DNA of 64,000 nt from Marinoscillum sp. 108 (GTDB lineage Bacteria; Bacteroidota; Bacteroidia; Cytophagales; Cyclobacteriaceae). Made by a program: the position numbers and the translations under genes. The stretch covers positions 1 through 64,000 of the forward strand of contig NZ_LR734817.1 in NCBI RefSeq assembly GCF_902506655.1. Direction: 5' to 3'. The notes below the pieces were generated by a model. That model did no database searches. It was not told the origin of the DNA and saw only the letters and a program-made list of their open reading frames with translations. This document shows positions 1 through 9,888 of the stretch, in pieces. The first letter of the stretch is position 1; each line of letters begins with the position of its first letter.

Positions 1-1172
1 GATCAGTCTCTACCCTGGCCAACCCGGATACGGATGGGGACGGTATACCGGACTTCCTCGATCTGGATAGTGACAATGATGGCATCACAGACCTGCTCGA
101 AGCAGGAGGAAATGACTACAATGGAGATGGAAAGCTCGACTCCTTCGGGGATACTGATGGTGACGGGCTGGGCAACTCCGTGGATGTGGACAATGGCGGA
201 ACACCGCTCACTATTCCAAATACTGATGGCACCGGGCGACCCAACTATATCGATACGGACTCGGAAGATGATAACATCCCGGATTTTGAAGAAGGATTCT
301 ATGAAGCCGGACCTACCAACTACCAAACCTCTTACATCAACAGGGTCACTGCTTACAATGCCGCCAACGCTGCCACCTCCAATACCCTCTACCCTACTGG
401 TGACACCAGTCCGGCTGATGGCACACCTGACTACCTCAATGACTCAGATGGAGATGGGATACCCAACCTACTTGATCCACAGAGTGCCTACTTCCTGGAT
501 GATGACGGTGATGGGTTGATCAACCTTTTTGATCCCAATCAGAATGGAGATTTCTATGGTAACGTCAATGGTGTACCCGACCGGGATGATGATGGTACCC
601 CCAACATCCTGGATGGCTCAGATGTGCCGCTCCCGCTTGATTTTATTGCATTCTCAGGTACCGTTCAAAACGAAAATGTAAACCTCAAATGGACTACTGC
701 CAATGAAGTCAATGTCAGCCACTTCGACGTGCTACACAGCACCGGAGGCAGCAAAGACTTCAAAGTAATAGGCTCCGTACAGGCTGTCAATATCAAGGAG
801 CTGGTCAATAATTATCAGTTTACCCACCAGAATGCACCTGATGGGTACAACTTCTACCGAATCAGAGAAGTAGATCTGGATGGATATGAAGGGTTCACAG
901 AAATCATCAATGTGGTAATGGAAGCCTCCAATATCAGCTGGACCATCTACCCTAACCCTACCCAGGATCACCTGTCCATCAGGTCTACGGTGATCATCCC
1001 AGATAGCAGGGTGATGATCCTCGATGTGACCGGCAGAACCATCTATGACCAACATGTGAGTTTTGAGTCCAAAGAAGCCGTACTCGACCTCTCGAAACTT
1101 GGCGCAGGCGTATATCACGTCATCATCGAACTACCTGACTCCAAAAAGTCCTTTAGGGTGATGAAGAAGTAA
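1..1172 (+). CDS. T9SS cargo protein with TSP3-like repeats, 5'-truncated by window edge
   Basis: The open frame runs in from the window edge (first full codon at base 3), so the N-terminus is missing and about 390 residues are visible. The first ~200 residues are a chain of DxDxDG calcium-binding repeats of the thrombospondin type 3 class (for example DTDGDGIPD, DSDNDGITD, DDDGDGLIN), typically rigid stalks in large secreted or surface proteins. The last ~80 residues form a type A T9SS sorting domain: the YPNP motif, a hydrophobic strand, GxxV and the final short basic tail. The protein is therefore inferred to be exported across the outer membrane by the Por system. What the missing N-terminal part does cannot be seen. 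It converges on the amidohydrolase gene over a shared terminator. Confidence 0.85.
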   Translation, partial: SVSTLANPDTDGDGIPDFLDLDSDNDGITDLLEAGGNDYNGDGKLDSFGDTDGDGLGNSVDVDNGGTPLTIPNTDGTGRPNYIDTDSEDDNIPDFEEGFYEAGPTNYQTSYINRVTAYNAANAATSNTLYPTGDTSPADGTPDYLNDSDGDGIPNLLDPQSAYFLDDDGDGLINLFDPNQNGDFYGNVNGVPDRDDDGTPNILDGSDVPLPLDFIAFSGTVQNENVNLKWTTANEVNVSHFDVLHSTGGSKDFKVIGSVQAVNIKELVNNYQFTHQNAPDGYNFYRIREVDLDGYEGFTEIINVVMEASNISWTIYPNPTQDHLSIRSTVIIPDSRVMILDVTGRTIYDQHVSFESKEAVLDLSKLGAGVYHVIIELPDSKKSFRVMKK

Positions 1173-1216
1173 AAAAGAGTGGGGCGGCCGATGAATCGGC
1201 CGCCCCACTCTTTTTT
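1171..1216. terminator. Bidirectional rho-independent terminator
   Basis: A perfect 22-bp inverted repeat (1171-1192 and 1195-1216) with an A-run on the left and T-run on the right. The stem core is GTGGGGCGGCCGAT. It starts inside the stop codon of the T9SS cargo gene and serves both that gene and the convergent amidohydrolase gene. Confidence 0.9.
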
Positions 1217-1233
1217 ACTATTTGATCTGCTTT

Positions 1234-2292
1234 TTAATTTTCTTTTTTGAATGAACTGAGCACTTTTTGATCCTCTTCTTTTGATCCGAGTCCCAACCAG
1301 TCCAGCGTAGATCGATACATGATATTTTCCAGATCTTCTTCAGGTAAATTCATTTCCTCAATGAACTTACCTATCTCCAAATCTCCCAAAGGAAAAGGAT
1401 AATCAGAACCCAGACATACTTTATCAGAACCTACCAGCTTGATAACATAGTCGAGCAACATCGGGTCATGGGTAATGCTATCCACCCAAAATTTACCCAG
1501 GTATTCTCGAGGATTTACGTTGTTGTGCACCGCCACCAAATCCGGGCGACATTCAAACCCCCGCTCCAGTCTCCCAATAGTGGTCAAAAAAGACCCTCCG
1601 GCGTGAGCAAAACATACACGCAGTTTGGGGTATCGTGCAAACACACCCCCAAAGATCATAGAAGCTACTGCCCGGGCAGTTTCGGCAGGCATTCCCACCA
1701 GCCAGGGCAACCAGTACTTTTCCATATCCGCTTTCCCCATCATATCCCATGGATGAACCAATACGGCCATGTCTAATTTTTCGCAAGCTTCGAAAAACTC
1801 AAAAAACCGGGGTTTGCTGAGGTTGTGCTGATTGATATTGGACCCAATCTGTACTCCGGGTAATCCCAATTCTTTCATTCGCTCCAGCTCCCCAATGGCC
1901 AGGTCCACGTCCTGCATGGGTACGGTACCGAGCCCTATATAATGCTTAGGGTGTTTTGCCACCACCTCAGCGATGTGATCATTCAAAAACATAGAAAGAT
2001 TCAGGCAATCCTTTGGCTCAGCCCAGTAGCTAAACATCACCGGAATGGTGCAAACTACCTGTATTTTCGTATTGAATTTTTCATACTCCCTGATCCGCAC
2101 CTTAGGGTCCCAGCAGTTCTCTTCTATTTCTCTGAAAAACTTATCCCCCTTCATCATCAGGGCGGCTCCCTGCCTGTGATGGAGCAAGCTGATAAACTCA
2201 CCATATCCAAATTTCTCCGCAAAATTGGGAAGCTTCTCCGGCAGGATATGCGTGTGCATGTCTATTTTAAGTGGGGTCTTGGGTGCTGTCAT
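1234..2292 (-). CDS. ACMSD-family amidohydrolase (decarboxylase)
   Basis: A 352-residue metal-dependent TIM-barrel amidohydrolase of the amidohydrolase 2 / ACMSD family. Seen: the N-terminal metal motif DMHTHILP (residues ~11-18), HPWDMMG in the middle, FAHAGGSF and the late metal-binding LGSDYPFPLG. This set and the length fit 2-amino-3-carboxymuconate-6-semialdehyde decarboxylase, which acts in kynurenine (tryptophan) or 2-nitrobenzoate breakdown. No other kynurenine gene is in the window, so substrate assignment is by family only. It lies 19 nt downstream of the TPR gene and is probably cotranscribed with it. Confidence 0.85.
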   Translation of the reverse strand: MTAPKTPLKIDMHTHILPEKLPNFAEKFGYGEFISLLHHRQGAALMMKGDKFFREIEENCWDPKVRIREYEKFNTKIQVVCTIPVMFSYWAEPKDCLNLSMFLNDHIAEVVAKHPKHYIGLGTVPMQDVDLAIGELERMKELGLPGVQIGSNINQHNLSKPRFFEFFEACEKLDMAVLVHPWDMMGKADMEKYWLPWLVGMPAETARAVASMIFGGVFARYPKLRVCFAHAGGSFLTTIGRLERGFECRPDLVAVHNNVNPREYLGKFWVDSITHDPMLLDYVIKLVGSDKVCLGSDYPFPLGDLEIGKFIEEMNLPEEDLENIMYRSTLDWLGLGSKEEDQKVLSSFKKEN

Positions 2293-2311
2293 ACCTCAAA
2301 AATAATAAATC

Positions 2312-3490
2312 CTATCGGCAATACTTCTTTAGTACCTTCTCTGCCTGCAGCATTCCCAGAGTATTTGCCCTTTGCAGGTAATGGCAAGCCTCCTCTTTAT
2401 TGTCCAGTTCCAGATAAGACATGGCCCCATTGTACCACACCATGCCATTGGTCGGATCAGCCGTCAGGTATTGATTGTAGTACGCTGCTGCACGCTCAAA
2501 TTGCTTTTCATAAAAAAAGGAATTGCCAATGAGGTAGTAGATTTCAATCCTCTCGGGTTCTAATGCCTTTGCATGATTAAAATCTGCCCGTGCCAGCACA
2601 AACTGATTCATTTTCAGTAAAATCCGTCCCCGATTAATATAAGACAGTGCATCGGCATCATCATTTTGAATGCTTTTGTCAAAGTACTTTTTAGCTAAAA
2701 TATAATTACCCTCTGACATGGCCCTGGATGCCAGGAGACTCAGCGTGGGTCCGAAACTTTCATCTTCCAAAAGGTCATCAGGTAGTACCACGGATGGATC
2801 TAGCAGCGCCAGATTATACCAGGCCAGCTGATTTCCACGGTCCAGGGTGATGGCCAGCTTCAAATCTGCCAATGCCCCCGCCTGGTTATCCATTTTCTCA
2901 TGTAGTAGTGCCCTGCTAATTAAATAAGTCGCCAGGGTATCCACCATGAGTGCCTCATTGTAATCTGCCAGTGCCTCATCATACTCGCCCATTTTTTCGC
3001 TGGCCTGCCCACGGTAATGAAAAAGTTTTGACCTCAGATTATTCACAGAAAGAATCTGATTCTGCTCCTGACCACTTGGATCCAGCTGGAAATAAACGCC
3101 CCTGGTTTGAGTAATACCCTCTGTATTGATCAAAACACTCAGATCAGCATGTGCCTGAGCGGGATCTCCGTAATTCAAATAAATAATAGCTTTTTGAAAA
3201 ATGGCCTCATCATATCTGGGGTCCAACTTGAGGGTGGCTTCATAGGAGGAAACGGCTCGCAAGTCCCGCCCCATGGCTTCATGCACTAGCCCACTCAGAT
3301 AAGCAGCATCTGCTGTGGGTGCCAGCTGCATGGACTGATTCACCAGGTCTAGTGCTTCATGATAATTTCGGGTTCTGTACTCCTGTTGGGCTTTCTCGTA
3401 TAGCTCCTCCGCCCGCTGATATTTGGACTGAGCTTCAACTGAGAGGACCATCCAAAACAGGCCCAACCATACGATGTAATTTCTCATCAT
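2312..3490 (-). CDS. Exported tetratricopeptide-repeat protein
   Basis: 392 residues with a signal peptide (hydrophobic stretch IVWLGLFWMVLS, cleavage after VEAQ) followed by at least seven TPR-like helical pairs through the length, recognisable by W/LG/Y/A/F/A/P spacing (for example the block around AEELYEKAQQEYRTRNYHEA). TPR proteins of this kind are periplasmic scaffolds; no catalytic motif is visible. The start could be either of two adjacent ATGs (3490 or 3487). It is followed 19 nt later by the ACMSD-like gene, but a functional link is not evident. Confidence 0.75.
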   Translation of the reverse strand: MMRNYIVWLGLFWMVLSVEAQSKYQRAEELYEKAQQEYRTRNYHEALDLVNQSMQLAPTADAAYLSGLVHEAMGRDLRAVSSYEATLKLDPRYDEAIFQKAIIYLNYGDPAQAHADLSVLINTEGITQTRGVYFQLDPSGQEQNQILSVNNLRSKLFHYRGQASEKMGEYDEALADYNEALMVDTLATYLISRALLHEKMDNQAGALADLKLAITLDRGNQLAWYNLALLDPSVVLPDDLLEDESFGPTLSLLASRAMSEGNYILAKKYFDKSIQNDDADALSYINRGRILLKMNQFVLARADFNHAKALEPERIEIYYLIGNSFFYEKQFERAAAYYNQYLTADPTNGMVWYNGAMSYLELDNKEEACHYLQRANTLGMLQAEKVLKKYCR

Positions 3491-3661
3491 ATTTACTCAA
3501 ACGAAATATTGAGCGCTGGTTTATACTTTCCCCTTGTTTAATTTCGACAGCACTCCGTGAGTAAGAAAAGAAGGACTCATCGACAGCATACTTGTGCCAA
3601 CAATAGGCTTATTCTATCCTACCCGACTCGAATACACATTATAAGTAAATAGGCGAAGTGA

Positions 3662-4462
3662 TTAATAAACTTGCTTGATGGTCATGCCACTTTCCTTGGA
3701 CAAATGCTGAAATTTACCATTTTCATACCGGTAAAAACTCACCGCCATCACCAGAAAAAGCGCCATTTCATCAGGCAATTCCTTCAGGTCCAATGAAACC
3801 TGTGCAGTCATTGGTTCAATGGGTATTTTCAGCAAAGGAAGCATGGGGCTCTCATAAGAACCGTATTTACCATGAAACTCCTTATTTACCGCACGGTATA
3901 CCTTCTGGCCCATGTCATATTGGTAATCGGACAAAGCTACCAGGCGCGCATTGATCTTGAAATTTGTCGCCTCCTTAGGCTTCTTGAAAGTGGTCTCAGG
4001 AATGAAAGCGGGAAAGTGCAGGATCACCTGACCCTTTCTACTCCCTGACTTCACAAAGTATTTCGCACCAAAGATATCTTCGTAAGGTGCCGTGGTGTTG
4101 AACTCAAAACCGTTCAGCTTGTGACCGTGCTTGCTGAGATACAAGGGCCGTGTACCTGATTTTCCTTCTTCGAATGTAGCAATGTTTCTAAACTGAGCAG
4201 TAAGCCTACCGGATACGTACGTTTCACAGATTTCTGACATCCCTTCAGACAGGGAATTTCTCAGAACCTTAGACATCATGGACGCTACACCAAATTCCTT
4301 TTGGTTGTTTCTGAGTTCTTCGTAAGTGGCTTTGTTTTTAATGTCTTCCGCTGAAGGTCCTCCTTTTCTGGCCAGGATACTTCCATCCACGCCCTTGATT
4401 TGGTAAACACGATAACCTTTGGGAATCTTCTGGTCGAGAGTAGATTCAGTACTAATTTTCAT
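3662..4462 (-). CDS. Conserved hypothetical protein
   Basis: About 266 residues if translated from the ATG at 4462; the frame stays open to 4522 with an upstream ATG, but the added 20 residues look like leader sequence. No signal peptide or membrane segment is visible. The protein alternates short beta-strand-like stretches, contains a basic central part (KFHGKYGSYESPM region) and reads like a cytoplasmic Bacteroidota-specific protein. I do not recognise the family. It stands alone: 170 nt upstream of the TPR gene start and divergent from the SulP transporter. Confidence 0.6.
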   Translation of the reverse strand: MKISTESTLDQKIPKGYRVYQIKGVDGSILARKGGPSAEDIKNKATYEELRNNQKEFGVASMMSKVLRNSLSEGMSEICETYVSGRLTAQFRNIATFEEGKSGTRPLYLSKHGHKLNGFEFNTTAPYEDIFGAKYFVKSGSRKGQVILHFPAFIPETTFKKPKEATNFKINARLVALSDYQYDMGQKVYRAVNKEFHGKYGSYESPMLPLLKIPIEPMTAQVSLDLKELPDEMALFLVMAVSFYRYENGKFQHLSKESGMTIKQVY

Positions 4463-4737
4463 TCGCTGATTAGGGTTGTTGATTGGTTGATCAAATTCTA
4501 GTGTGGGAATATAAATAAACAATCAATTAAAAGAAAGAATATACTTCTAAAATCCTTTAACTATATGATTTTTTATCACTGATAAACAATTAGTTATCCC
4601 TTGCTCATCTCGGGAAATATGAAATCATCAGAAAAGAATTTTTCTCGGAGTGCGCGTTACATATCTTCCAAAATATGATTCATATCGAAACAAATTTTTC
4701 ATTTTTGCCTTTAGTTAGAATAAAACTATAAAAAGGG

Positions 4738-6294
4738 ATGAAAAAATACTTTGGCGAAAATTTGAAGAATGATCTTCCTGCGGGAATGGTAGTGGCACTT
4801 GTGGCCTTACCCTTATGTCTGGGAATCGCTCTGGCCTCAGGAGCACCTCTTTTTTCAGGTATCATTGCGGGAATAGTGGGCGGTATAGTCGTGGGTGCCC
4901 TCAGTGGCTCACAGCTGAGTGTAAGTGGACCTGCTGCAGGACTTACGGTAATCGTGCTCAATGCGATAGAATCACTTGGGGCCTTTGAATCCTTTCTTCT
5001 GGCCGTCTTTCTTGCCGGGCTTATTCAGTTCATTCTTGGTATGCTCAAGGCAGGTATAATTGGTCACTTCTTCCCTTCGTCGGTAATCAAGGGTATGTTG
5101 TCAGCCATCGGCCTAATATTGATATTAAAGCAAATACCTCACGCACTGGGTGACGATCGTGACTATGAAGGTGACGAGAGTTTCTATCAGCCCGATGGTG
5201 AAAATACGTTCACTGAGATCATCATGGCCCTTCAGAACATTGATAAAGGAGCACTGCTTATCAGCATGATTGCCATTGCCATCCTGATCTTGTGGGAGAG
5301 GCCATTTATGAGGAAACAGAAATGGACCAACGTAATCCCCGGCCCACTGGTAGCTGTAGCATGGGGCATTTTTGCCAATGCGGTGTTATTCCGTCAATTT
5401 CTCCCTGATTTTGTACTTTCAAGTAAACATCTGGTCACCTTACCGATCAGTAGTTCCGTCTCAGAGTTTTTGGGATTCCTTACTGCTCCTGACTTTTCGC
5501 AGCTCCTGAATGTAAATGTTTACATCACGGCTTTCACCATTGCTATAGTCGCTAGCTTGGAAACCCTGTTGAGTCTGGACGCTGTAGACAAACTGGATCC
5601 TTACAAAAGAATCGCGAGTACTAACCAGGAACTCAAAGCACAGGGTACTGGCAATATGGTTTCAGGTCTTCTGGGCGGACTACCCGTTACAGCGGTAATT
5701 GTAAGAAGTACAGCCAACATCAGCTCAGGAGGTCAAACGAAGGTTTCAGCAGTGTTTCATGGTTTACTTCTAGCCATGTCAGTTATTTTCTTTCCCGGCT
5801 TCCTCAATATGATCCCTTTGTCGGCGCTGGCAGCGGTACTCTTGCTGGTGGGCTACAAACTTAGTAAACCGTCCATTTTCAAAGGCTTATATGCTAAAGG
5901 GACCTCACAGTTTTTACCGTTTCTGATCACCATACTGGCGATTCTTTTCACAGACCTCCTCATCGGTATCACCATTGGTATAGTGGTCGGTCTTTACTAT
6001 GTGGTGAAGGCTAACCTACATCAGGCCATCACCCTGAAAGAATTGGGCCCTGACAATTTTGTCATCACCCTGGAAAAAGACGTAAGTTTTCTGAACAAGG
6101 CCTTTTTGAGAAAAACCTTAAGAGGGATTCCGCCTAACTCACATGTCGTTTTTGACGAAACAGAGTCGATTTTCATTGATGAGGATATTTTAGAAACCAT
6201 TGAGGATTTCAAAAAAACCGCGATCAATGATGGGATTTCCATCAAAGTGAAGCCAGCACCCAATACAAAGAACCCGAAATTGACAGAGGCATAA
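4738..6294 (+). CDS. SulP family inorganic anion transporter
   Basis: 518 residues, the usual length for bacterial SulP. The N-terminal half shows the hallmark DLPAGMVVALVALPLCLGIA and the SGPAAGLT motif of the first transmembrane repeat; about 10-12 hydrophobic segments follow to residue ~430, then a short cytoplasmic STAS-like tail with alternating strands (HVVFDETESIFID). SulP proteins move sulfate, bicarbonate or other anions with Na+ or H+. No carbonic anhydrase or sulfur gene is adjacent, so the substrate is open. An AAGGG Shine-Dalgarno-like stretch precedes the ATG. A small lipoprotein gene follows closely. Confidence 0.9.
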   Translation: MKKYFGENLKNDLPAGMVVALVALPLCLGIALASGAPLFSGIIAGIVGGIVVGALSGSQLSVSGPAAGLTVIVLNAIESLGAFESFLLAVFLAGLIQFILGMLKAGIIGHFFPSSVIKGMLSAIGLILILKQIPHALGDDRDYEGDESFYQPDGENTFTEIIMALQNIDKGALLISMIAIAILILWERPFMRKQKWTNVIPGPLVAVAWGIFANAVLFRQFLPDFVLSSKHLVTLPISSSVSEFLGFLTAPDFSQLLNVNVYITAFTIAIVASLETLLSLDAVDKLDPYKRIASTNQELKAQGTGNMVSGLLGGLPVTAVIVRSTANISSGGQTKVSAVFHGLLLAMSVIFFPGFLNMIPLSALAAVLLLVGYKLSKPSIFKGLYAKGTSQFLPFLITILAILFTDLLIGITIGIVVGLYYVVKANLHQAITLKELGPDNFVITLEKDVSFLNKAFLRKTLRGIPPNSHVVFDETESIFIDEDILETIEDFKKTAINDGISIKVKPAPNTKNPKLTEA

Positions 6295-6328
6295 TTTCGT
6301 CTGCGGAATATTGACTAGCTTTTCGGTG

Positions 6329-6550
6329 ATGATTTGGATCAAAAACCTGCGTACAGGAGTGTTGGTGCTCGTCCTGCTGGTAAGCGGATTGGCTTTTTCC
6401 GGATGCCATGCTTCCTACTATAAGATTCCGATTACCAAATCAAGGAAGCACTTTCGGCCATATGACGATAAAAAGGATCGTGGCAAAAAGCGTGTCCACA
6501 TCAAGAAGTACAAATCCCTAAACCGTACCAAGAAAATTAATGACCAGTAG
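6329..6550 (+). CDS. Small predicted lipoprotein
   Basis: 73 residues from the ATG at 6329 (an in-frame TTG at 6311 is less likely). The N-terminus has a positively charged n-region, a hydrophobic core and a lipobox FSGC with the lipid-accepting Cys near residue 26. The mature part is short and extremely basic (runs of KKDRGKKR, HIKKYKSLNR). No family recognised. Its end overlaps the start of the gamma-glutamyltransferase gene by 11 nt, which implies cotranslation. The basic mature peptide suggests binding to something anionic such as LPS or peptidoglycan; that is inference. Confidence 0.6.
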   Translation: MIWIKNLRTGVLVLVLLVSGLAFSGCHASYYKIPITKSRKHFRPYDDKKDRGKKRVHIKKYKSLNRTKKINDQ

Positions 6551-8225
6551 GATTTACATACTGTTATTACTTGCGCTCACTTTTTCGTCCTGCAATCTCA
6601 CCACTTCCCCCAAGGTGGGAGCACTGGGTGATCATGCCATGGTCGTTTCGGCACATCCTTTATCCACAGCGGTCGGTCTCAATGTCCTCAAACAGGGAGG
6701 AAATGCCATAGATGCGGCAGTGGCCACTCAATTTGCGCTAGCCGTGGTATACCCACGAGCGGGAAATATAGGAGGTGGTGGTTTTTCGGTCATCAGACTG
6801 ACAGACGGGAGCATTGCCGCACTTGATTTCAGAGAAAAAGCACCTGCTCAGGCGGAGCGAAAGATGTTTCAGGATTCACTGGGCAATGTAGTCGGTGAAT
6901 TAAGTACCATCGGACACCTGGCAGCCGGTGTACCGGGGAGCGTGGCTGGTATGTGGGAGTTACACCAAAAATATGGCAGCCTTCCGTGGGCAGACCTTGT
7001 GCAACCCGCTATCGACCTGGCTTTCGAAGGATTCCTCATCACAGCCAATGAGGCTGAGGCCTTGAATGAGAAACAAGAGGATTTCAGGCAAGCCAACCAC
7101 TATCGCCCCTGGGTAGTGAGAGAAAACGGCTGGCAAGCCAATGATTATGTGAATCAACCACAGCTGGCTGCCACGCTTTCATTCATCAGAGACTCTGGTA
7201 GGGATGGCTTCTATAAAGGGATTGTCGCCCAACAAATTGTGAAGGAAATGCAACGTGGAAACGGGCTGGTTACCCACGAGGACCTGCAAAACTATGAAGC
7301 CATCTGGAGAACTCCACTGGTAGGCACCTACAGAGGGCACAGAGTCATTAGTATGCCTCCTCCGTCCAGTGGTGGGGTAGCAGTATTGCAGATGCTCCAG
7401 GGTGCCGAATTACTGAATGTTGGTCGATACGAACACAACTCTACCAATGCCGTACACCTCATGGCCGAAATAGAACGGCGGGTATTTGCTGACCGATCCA
7501 AACACCTCGGAGATCCCGATTATTTTCAGGTTCCCGTACAGCAGCTCCTTAGCCCGGATTATAACGCATCCAGGTTTGCAGACATTTCCATTGATCAAAC
7601 GACCCCTTCGACCGATATGCAAGGGGGTGAAGTTCCTTACGAATCTCCTGAGACCACTCACTTTTCCATTGTAGATGCTGATGGGAACGCCATCTCTACC
7701 ACCACCACCCTCAACCTCAACTACGGATGCAAAGTATGGGTAAAAGGTGCCGGCTTTGTACTCAACAATGAGATGGATGACTTCAGTTCCAAGCCGGGAG
7801 TGCCCAATTTCTTTGGACTGATCGGGGCGGAAGCCAACGCCATTGCTCCTGGAAAAAGAATGCTGAGCTCTATGACACCCACCATTGTGGAAAAAGACGG
7901 GGCACTCAAAATGGTACTCGGATCGCCGGGAGGAGCCACAATACTCACATCCGTCTTCCAGACCGTGCTCAACGTGATCGACTATGAGATGACCATGCAG
8001 GAGGCGGTATCAGCCAAAAAAGTTCATCACCAGTGGCTCCCAGACCAGATCAAAGCCGAGACAGATGCCATCAGCCTGAAAACCATTGAAGAGCTGGAAC
8101 AACTTGGCCATTCCTTTGAGTTTGTGGACAAAATTGGTCGTAACGACTGCATTCTTGTGCGCGAAGATGGCCGACTGGAAGGAGGAGCTGACCCCCGTGG
8201 GGACGATAAGGCCGCAGGCTTCTAG
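6540..8225 (+). CDS. ggt: Gamma-glutamyltransferase (lipoprotein form)
   Basis: 561 residues, normal for the Ntn-hydrolase gamma-glutamyltranspeptidase family, which cleaves glutathione and transfers gamma-glutamyl groups in the periplasm. Seen: a lipobox FSSC with Cys18, substrate-binding region GGGGFSVIRL, the autoprocessing site TTHFSIVDADG where Thr373 would become the small-subunit N-terminal nucleophile, and the GSPGG oxyanion loop near residue 464. The lipoprotein signal suggests anchoring to a membrane rather than free periplasmic localisation. The stop codon interlocks with that of the convergent OmpA gene in the palindrome CTAG. Confidence 0.93.
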   Translation: MTSRIYILLLLALTFSSCNLTTSPKVGALGDHAMVVSAHPLSTAVGLNVLKQGGNAIDAAVATQFALAVVYPRAGNIGGGGFSVIRLTDGSIAALDFREKAPAQAERKMFQDSLGNVVGELSTIGHLAAGVPGSVAGMWELHQKYGSLPWADLVQPAIDLAFEGFLITANEAEALNEKQEDFRQANHYRPWVVRENGWQANDYVNQPQLAATLSFIRDSGRDGFYKGIVAQQIVKEMQRGNGLVTHEDLQNYEAIWRTPLVGTYRGHRVISMPPPSSGGVAVLQMLQGAELLNVGRYEHNSTNAVHLMAEIERRVFADRSKHLGDPDYFQVPVQQLLSPDYNASRFADISIDQTTPSTDMQGGEVPYESPETTHFSIVDADGNAISTTTTLNLNYGCKVWVKGAGFVLNNEMDDFSSKPGVPNFFGLIGAEANAIAPGKRMLSSMTPTIVEKDGALKMVLGSPGGATILTSVFQTVLNVIDYEMTMQEAVSAKKVHHQWLPDQIKAETDAISLKTIEELEQLGHSFEFVDKIGRNDCILVREDGRLEGGADPRGDDKAAGF

Positions 8226-9748
8226 TCTCTCACCACCTCAAACTCCACGCGCCGGTTCAGCTTTCTGGAAGCCTCGTCCGCGTTGCTGGCAACTGGCTGA
8301 GAGCCTCCATAGCCCTCACCACTTATCCGCCCGGCCGCAATTCCCCTGGATACCAGATACTCCGTGACCGCAATCACCCGCTCTTTAGACAGGTACACAT
8401 TGAGCTGTTCGTTGCCCACATTATCGGTGTGACCTTTAAGGAAAATCTTAACCTCAGGGTTTTCGTTCATCATTTCCACGACCAGGTCCAGTTCTTCTTC
8501 AGACCCTTCCACAAAGTTGGCCGTGCCCCTGTAGAAAAGTACGTGCTCCAGGGTGATGGTATTGCCCGTAGACAAGGGATCCAACAACACCTTCGCCGAT
8601 ACCCCCGAGGCAAAATCATCCCGGGATAGAATTCTCTTGGAGGACAAATAGCCATCCGCTTTAAATTCAAAATTCAAAGGTTGACCCAGGTCAGGAATCT
8701 GTATCTCGCCCTTCCCATTTGTGGAATAGAGGCTGGTATCTCCCTCCAACACCACCTGTCCGGTACCTTGAATGGGCGCTTCCGAAATCTTATCGAGCAG
8801 GTACACCGTCAGAAAAACTTCGACCTCTGCGGTGGCCACCATGCTCACCACGGTATCATTCCTCACTTCTGCCACTATATCCGATGTAATCCTGATCCGC
8901 TTGATATCTCCATAGCCATCACTATTCTGGGTAGAGACAAAATAAGCGTAATCTGAATCGGAGGAGAAAGCAAAGGAAGTTTCAGCTCCCGGGGTATTCA
9001 CGGCACTGCCCAGGTTCACAGGTGAGGACCAATTCTGCCAGGTATCATCCAGTCTCCGGGACTGGAAAATATCAAAACTACCCTGGCCTCCCAGTCCATT
9101 CGATGCAAAGTAAAGTGTCTTATTATCCTCAGCGAGGAATGGCGTCAGCTCCTGCAACGCAGTATTCACCACGTTTCCGAGATTTTTGGGTGCGGACCAT
9201 GAACCATCTGGCTGAAGCCTGCACATAAACAAGTCATCCACCCCATAGCCCAGATTGTTTTCCAGGCTTAGCAGCAGATACCTGCCATCGGCAGAAATGG
9301 TACCGGTCTGAATAGGTGAACGATTTTTGAAAAATGGTATGTCTACCTGAAAAACTTCTCCCCCATCCAGTGGCTTGGCAAATACTCCGCCGTAATGCAT
9401 TCCAACAGAGAACCACACCTTGTGAAAGAGAAAATAACGTCCATCAGGTGTCAATCCCGCCGGAGCTGTGAATTGATCGTCGTTCAAAGACATATTGGAT
9501 GCCGTCGCCCAGGCACTGTCGTAGGCACTCACCCATATGTCGCCTTTATCCTTTGATCCACCTTTGTTCCCTGCGAAATGGGCCCGTGAGAAGTATAATT
9601 GGCTATTGTCAAAATCCAAGAAAATGTAATTCTCACTACTCGGGGTATTCAAAGGCTTTAAGGATTCAGGGCTCCCAAAAAATTGCACCTGAGCACCACA
9701 TAAAAAAGAAACAACAAGCAAAAAGGTGAAAACAATGTTTCTGATCAT
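8222..9748 (-). CDS. OmpA family protein with PD40 propeller repeats
   Basis: 508 residues using the ATG at 9748, which begins a clear signal peptide (MIRNIVFTFLLVVSFLCG, then AQ). Residues ~60-310 carry WD40-like PD40 beta-propeller repeats (for example DGRYLLLS, NKTLYFASNGLGGQGSFDIF). A short carboxypeptidase-regulatory-like strand domain follows, and the last ~110 residues are an OmpA C-terminal peptidoglycan-binding domain with LKGHTDNVGN and the terminal RRVEFEV. In Bacteroidota such PD40-OmpA proteins (PorE-like) tether envelope complexes to peptidoglycan, so a link to the T9SS is possible but not shown here. Confidence 0.88.
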   Translation of the reverse strand: MIRNIVFTFLLVVSFLCGAQVQFFGSPESLKPLNTPSSENYIFLDFDNSQLYFSRAHFAGNKGGSKDKGDIWVSAYDSAWATASNMSLNDDQFTAPAGLTPDGRYFLFHKVWFSVGMHYGGVFAKPLDGGEVFQVDIPFFKNRSPIQTGTISADGRYLLLSLENNLGYGVDDLFMCRLQPDGSWSAPKNLGNVVNTALQELTPFLAEDNKTLYFASNGLGGQGSFDIFQSRRLDDTWQNWSSPVNLGSAVNTPGAETSFAFSSDSDYAYFVSTQNSDGYGDIKRIRITSDIVAEVRNDTVVSMVATAEVEVFLTVYLLDKISEAPIQGTGQVVLEGDTSLYSTNGKGEIQIPDLGQPLNFEFKADGYLSSKRILSRDDFASGVSAKVLLDPLSTGNTITLEHVLFYRGTANFVEGSEEELDLVVEMMNENPEVKIFLKGHTDNVGNEQLNVYLSKERVIAVTEYLVSRGIAAGRISGEGYGGSQPVASNADEASRKLNRRVEFEVVRD

Positions 9749-9888
9749 TATATAAATATTCAATGATTTATTGTGAAGATTTTTATTTGGTACAAATCTT
9801 ATATATTTTTGAACAATACAAAGAGGCTCCAATCTCAGCTGTAAAGTTAAACAAGTGTATGAAAGCATCCGGAATCCCTGCCCTTAGG

